Notes under the pieces: model-generated | What the model saw: only the letters and a program-made list of their open reading frames with translations | What the model was told of the DNA's origin: nothing | Database searches by the model: none | Assembly: GCA_937927965.1 (NCBI GenBank) | Contig: CALEZA010000048.1 | Coordinates: 1-9,723 of the forward strand | Length of the DNA: 9,723 nt | Reading direction: 5' to 3' | DNA from: an uncultured Candidatus Planktophila sp. | GTDB taxonomy: Bacteria; Actinomycetota; Actinomycetes; Nanopelagicales; Nanopelagicaceae | Part shown: piece after piece, positions 6,699 through 9,723 of the stretch | Position numbering within the stretch: the stretch's first letter is position 1 | How the letters are laid out: every line of letters begins with the position of its first letter | Translations under genes and position numbers: made by a program

Positions 6699-6704
6699 TC
6701 ACTC

Positions 6705-7946
6705 ATGAATTCATGGGCAGATATAAGTACGCCGCCTCTTTCATCAGAGTTTTCTGTTCCTGCCCTCTCTTTGATGGATACCGCTTCGCAAAGAGTTAAA
6801 TCTATTGATCGTAAGTCTCTGTATCGTATGTACGTCTGTGGAATTACACCATACGATGCCACTCACTTAGGCCACGCTGCTACATATCTCACTTTCGATT
6901 TGATTAACCGATATTTGCGCCTCAACGGTGCAGATGTACTTTTTGTCCAGAACATCACAGATATAGACGATCCGCTCTTGGAGAGAGCAAATCGAGATGG
7001 TGTTGACTGGAGAGATCTCGCACAGTCACAGATCAACCTATTTCGTGGAGACATGGTTAATCTTCATATCCTGCCCCCTAATCACTACATCGGTGTAGTG
7101 GAGGCGATGCCACTTGTCATCTCTTCAATCGAAAAGCTTGCAGCAGCATCGAGTACTTATCTCATTGATCACGATCTTTACTTCTCTGTCCGAAGTGATC
7201 ATAGTTTTGGCGCCAGGTCGCATCTTTCACAGACAGAGATGGAACGCATCTTTTCCGAGCGAGGGGGAGACCCACAGCGCGAGGGAAAGAAAGATCCATT
7301 AGATGCTCTCCTCTGGCTCAACGAACGGCCGGGGGAACCTTCATGGCCAAGTCCATTTGGTAATGGTCGACCAGGTTGGCACATTGAATGTTGTGCGATT
7401 GCGCTCAATTATCTTTCTCCAGAACAGGGAAGCGCTACATCTATCGACATTCAAGGTGGTGGAAGCGACCTGATATTTCCGCATCATGAAATGTCGGCAG
7501 CTCAAGGAAAAATTCTCGAAGGCAGAGAGTTCGCATCTCACTATGTTCATGCAGGAATGATTGGTCTCAATGGTGAGAAGATGAGTAAATCTCTTGGCAA
7601 TCTTGTCTTTGTATCAAAGCTCATTGAGTCAGGAACAGATCCCATGGCCATTCGATGGGCTCTGATGGAATATCACTACTCACAAGATCGAATGTGGAGC
7701 GATGAAATCCTTGAATCTGCAACTCATTGGGTTGAAAGATTACGGGTTGCTTTGTCACGAATAGAAGTGGCCCCAACAAAATCCCTCATTACGCAAATTT
7801 TGCAGGCGCAATCCGAAGATCTGAATACTCCGAAAAGTCTCTCACTTATCAAGGCGTGGATTGAAGAGACAGATGGTGGTTCAACTGGCGGCTCACCAGG
7901 AGAGTTAAGTCGAGCTCTCGACTCAATCCTTGGTATCGCCCTCTAG
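6705..7946 (+). CDS. mshC: Cysteine:1D-myo-inosityl 2-amino-2-deoxy-alpha-D-glucopyranoside ligase (mycothiol ligase)
   Basis: MshC activates cysteine with ATP and joins it to GlcN-inositol, the third named enzyme of mycothiol synthesis, in the cytosol. The 413-residue length fits MshC and is shorter than cysteinyl-tRNA synthetase. The block YVCGITPYDATHLGHA (43-58) is MshC-like: CysS would read CGPTVY. It holds zinc-ligand candidate C45 and the HIGH-type H54-L-G-H57. GWHIECCAIAL and FPHHEMSAAQG supply further zinc and cysteine-binding positions. KMSKS is intact at 292-296. The N-terminal M-x-S-W start followed by a short pre-domain is also typical. No Shine-Dalgarno is obvious before ATG 6705; another ATG lies three codons in. 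It follows the SCO1664-family gene by 23 bases and overlaps the convergent PAC2 gene by 24 bases. It implies that the organism makes mycothiol; mshA, mshB and mshD are not in this window. Confidence 0.93.
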   Translation: MNSWADISTPPLSSEFSVPALSLMDTASQRVKSIDRKSLYRMYVCGITPYDATHLGHAATYLTFDLINRYLRLNGADVLFVQNITDIDDPLLERANRDGVDWRDLAQSQINLFRGDMVNLHILPPNHYIGVVEAMPLVISSIEKLAAASSTYLIDHDLYFSVRSDHSFGARSHLSQTEMERIFSERGGDPQREGKKDPLDALLWLNERPGEPSWPSPFGNGRPGWHIECCAIALNYLSPEQGSATSIDIQGGGSDLIFPHHEMSAAQGKILEGREFASHYVHAGMIGLNGEKMSKSLGNLVFVSKLIESGTDPMAIRWALMEYHYSQDRMWSDEILESATHWVERLRVALSRIEVAPTKSLITQILQAQSEDLNTPKSLSLIKAWIEETDGGSTGGSPGELSRALDSILGIAL

Positions 7947-8780
7947 ATTATTTCTCAGAAATTGTTCTACCTCAAGAGCTAGATCCTCTGCTGAACTTTC
8001 AGCCATTTCATTTGCATCCTTGCTCTCCTCAAGAGTTTTGATGTATTCCTCAATGTCAGAGTCTTCACTCACCATTTGATTAACTGCATTCTCCCAAGCC
8101 AGTGCCTCTTCTGGTAAGTCTCCCAGAGGAAGAGTGAGTGATAAGAAATCTGTGAGAGCATTTAAAAGTGCCAGGGTGGCCTTGGGTGATGGAGTTCCAT
8201 TTGCATAATGGGGAAGTGCTGCCCAGAGGGCCACAGCATCTATTCCTCTCTTCACGCAGCCGTCTTGGATGATTGCAAGGATTCCCGTAGGACCTTCATA
8301 CCTGCTGATCTCCATGCCTAGGCGAATCGCAATTTCAGGATGAGCACCAGTTCCAGAAACTGGAATGGGGCGGGTGTGAGGAGTGTCTGCGAGCATGGAG
8401 CCTAAAGTGATGACTAGCCCAACTTCTAAATCATCTGCCAAATCCAAAATTTCACGGGCAAAACTCTGCCATTTCATTGAAGGTTCAATACCGCGCACTA
8501 GAACGAAGTCACGATCAGAGTCGGGGTTTCGAAGGCCGAAAACTTGAAGTCCTGGCCATGTGAGACTTCGCACCATCGAGTCATCAATAAGAATAAGTGG
8601 TCTATTGACCTGGAAGTCGTAGTACTCCTCTGAATCTATCTCAGCTATCAACTCCGCACCTGTGAGATGCTCCAGTAGATGAGAAATAACGCCCGTGGAT
8701 GCTTCACCTGCATCGCTCCATCCACCACATGCAATGACCATAATGGGGTCTCTGAGGGCTGGTATCTGTTGAATCTCCAC
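7923..8780 (-). CDS. PAC2 family protein
   Basis: This 285-residue protein is of the PAC2 superfamily, named for eukaryotic proteasome assembly chaperones and common in Actinobacteria and Archaea. Family blocks visible from the N-terminus are ELRDP-like ALRDPIMVIACGGWSDAG, then GSMLADTPHTRPIPVSG, then a GIDAVALWAALPHY block and PKATLALL. The C-terminal third is acidic and helical, probably a coiled region. A role in proteasome biology is often suggested, but bacterial members are not firmly characterised. It is cytosolic, with no signal or membrane segment. The start is set at GTG 8778-8780 because AAGG (8789-8792 on the minus strand) lies 8 bases upstream; the longer frame from GTG 8787-8789 would overlap that site. 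Its 3' end overlaps mshC by 24 bases, and its 5' end diverges from metH over 29 bases. PAC2 beside metH also occurs in mycobacteria (Rv2125/Rv2124c, from memory). Confidence 0.9.
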   Translation of the reverse strand: MEIQQIPALRDPIMVIACGGWSDAGEASTGVISHLLEHLTGAELIAEIDSEEYYDFQVNRPLILIDDSMVRSLTWPGLQVFGLRNPDSDRDFVLVRGIEPSMKWQSFAREILDLADDLEVGLVITLGSMLADTPHTRPIPVSGTGAHPEIAIRLGMEISRYEGPTGILAIIQDGCVKRGIDAVALWAALPHYANGTPSPKATLALLNALTDFLSLTLPLGDLPEEALAWENAVNQMVSEDSDIEEYIKTLEESKDANEMAESSAEDLALEVEQFLRNNLEGDTKD

Positions 8781-8788
8781 CTGCAGCA

Positions 8789-8792
8789 CCTT
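8789..8792 (-). promoter_or_regulatory. Ribosome binding site deciding the PAC2 gene start
   Basis: AAGG on the minus strand is 8 bases before GTG 8778-8780. It directly abuts the alternative GTG at 8787-8789, which would be too close to use it. Confidence 0.55.
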
Positions 8793-8796
8793 ACGG

Positions 8797-8802
8797 TAAC
8801 CT
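8797..8802 (+). promoter_or_regulatory. Candidate -10 box of a leaderless metH promoter
   Basis: TAACCT (TAnnnT) ends 7 bases before ATG 8810, the spacing expected for transcripts that begin at the start codon, which are common in Actinobacteria. No Shine-Dalgarno is seen in the 29-base gap. The -35 region lies inside the PAC2 gene and is weak: TTGAAT at 8769-8774 is 22 bases away, too far for a standard pair. Confidence 0.4.
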
Positions 8803-8809
8803 GCGCTCT

Positions 8810-9723
8810 ATGACGAGTTCTTGGAATAGCCCGCGCCTGATCAATGGTGCACTTCGTAAGGCTCTTTCAGAACGCCCTGTAGTGGCTGACGGTGCGATGG
8901 GCACCATGCTCCAAGCAGCCGATCCCTCATTGGAAGATTTTCAGAATTTTGAAGGCTGTAACGAGATCCTCAATGTCACTCGACCAGACATAGTTCGTTC
9001 TGTCCACGACGCCTATCTCGCGGTTGGGGTAGATGCAATCGAAACAAATACTTTCGGTGCTAACTGGGCAAACCTCGCCGAATATGGCATTGAAGAGCGG
9101 ATTTATGAACTTGCATACGCAGGCGGATTGATTGCCCGAGAAGCCGCTGATGCTTTTTCAACTGCGGATAAACCTCGATTTGTTCTTGGTTCACTGGGTC
9201 CTGGAACCAAACTTCCAACTCTTGGGCACACCACTTACGAAAAACTGAAAGAAGCTTATCGAATCGCATCTCAAGGTCTCGTTGATTCTGGAGCTGACGC
9301 GTTGCTCATTGAGACAACTCAAGACCTTCTACAAGCCAAGGCTGCGGTAAACGGTGCCCGTGAAGTTATCGCATCTGCCGATAGAGATGTTGTTCTCATC
9401 GCCCAAGTGACGGTTGAGACAACTGGAACAATGCTTCTTGGTTCAGAAATTGGAGCAGCTCTCAACGCACTGGAGCCGCTAGGCATTGATCTCATCGGAT
9501 TGAACTGCGCGACAGGACCTACTGAGATGTCAGAGCACTTGAGATATCTATCGAAGAATTCAAAGGTCCAAATTTCTGTGATGCCAAATGCTGGTCTTCC
9601 TATTCTTGGACCTGATGGCGCTTCCTATCCACTTTCCCCAGATGAATTAGCCGAAGCGCTCTCTACCTTCGTTGATGATTATGGTTTGGCGCTCATTGGT
9701 GGATGTTGCGGAACCGCACCTGC
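8810..9723 (+). CDS. metH: Cobalamin-dependent methionine synthase, N-terminal homocysteine-binding domain (3' part outside window)
   Basis: The frame is open from ATG 8810 to the right edge (304 codons plus two bases) and covers the homocysteine S-methyltransferase barrel. MetH transfers a methyl group from methyl-tetrahydrofolate through B12 to homocysteine, giving methionine, in the cytosol. Motifs include VVADGAMGTML (24-34), CNEILNVTRPDIV (48-60), AIETNTFGAN (73-82), a GSLGPGTKLP block, ETT(Q)D around the middle and GLNCATGP with zinc ligand C233. The paired zinc cysteines C299-C300 lie in GGCCGT near the edge. All three zinc ligands of the family are therefore present. The folate, B12 and activation domains would lie beyond 9723, so MetH is favoured over a stand-alone homocysteine methyltransferase by N-terminal sequence and by the PAC2 neighbour rather than by direct sight of those domains. 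There is no Shine-Dalgarno; a leaderless transcript is likely. Confidence 0.9.
   Translation, partial: MTSSWNSPRLINGALRKALSERPVVADGAMGTMLQAADPSLEDFQNFEGCNEILNVTRPDIVRSVHDAYLAVGVDAIETNTFGANWANLAEYGIEERIYELAYAGGLIAREAADAFSTADKPRFVLGSLGPGTKLPTLGHTTYEKLKEAYRIASQGLVDSGADALLIETTQDLLQAKAAVNGAREVIASADRDVVLIAQVTVETTGTMLLGSEIGAALNALEPLGIDLIGLNCATGPTEMSEHLRYLSKNSKVQISVMPNAGLPILGPDGASYPLSPDELAEALSTFVDDYGLALIGGCCGTAP

Noticed and set aside
6705..7946. Cysteinyl-tRNA synthetase (cysS) as identity
   Set aside because: The length of about 413 residues, the CGITPYDATHLGHA block and the actinobacterial context fit MshC; the C-terminal anticodon-binding part of CysS is lacking.
1..9723. CRISPR arrays, insertion sequences, prophage or defence genes
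   Set aside because: No repeated spacer pattern, terminal inverted repeat, transposase, integrase or known defence motif was seen; nearly all bases are explained by housekeeping-type genes.

Overview
The window looks like a chromosomal segment of a low- to mid-GC actinobacterium with a streamlined genome, plausibly a freshwater planktonic lineage such as the acI/Nanopelagicales group (inference). Three observations support this. There is an mshC gene for mycothiol, a thiol restricted to Actinobacteria. There is an actinobacterial trio of histidine phosphatase, DUF3090 and SCO1664-family protein. There is also a PAC2-family gene beside metH. Codon use is not GC-extreme, and genes abut or overlap almost everywhere. 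No insertion sequence, phage gene, CRISPR array or other mobile signature was found.

Layout. Positions 1-2382 are on the minus strand: tRNA-Leu(GAG), then apt (adenine phosphoribosyltransferase), then after 3 bases a large membrane acyltransferase with a C-terminal SGNH domain whose 3' end lies outside the window. Positions 2383-2487 are the longest non-coding gap (105 bp). Positions 2488-3807 (+) carry an M20-family metallopeptidase. It converges on and overlaps an aldo/keto reductase (3793-4743, -). From 4824 to 7946 (+) runs a tight row: histidine phosphatase, DUF3090 protein, SCO1664-family kinase-like protein and mshC. The first three are joined by TTGA and ATGA stop/start overlaps. mshC converges on and overlaps a PAC2-family gene (7923-8780, -), which diverges by only 29 bp from metH (8810 to the right edge, +).

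How the genes may work together. MshC joins cysteine to glucosaminyl-inositol, and MetH makes methionine from homocysteine, so the right half has a sulfur/thiol theme. The uncharacterised trio upstream of mshC pairs a phosphatase with a phosphoinositide-kinase-like protein. To my knowledge the phosphatase step of mycothiol synthesis (GlcNAc-inositol-phosphate dephosphorylation, 'MshA2') has no assigned gene, so the trio is the most interesting candidate system here; this is a hypothesis from context only. The order metH / PAC2 / mshC / phosphatase cluster / M20 peptidase resembles, from memory, the Mycobacterium tuberculosis Rv2124c-Rv2141c region, suggesting old vertical synteny rather than a transferred island. 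The AT3-SGNH acyltransferase behind apt is the most accessory-looking gene.
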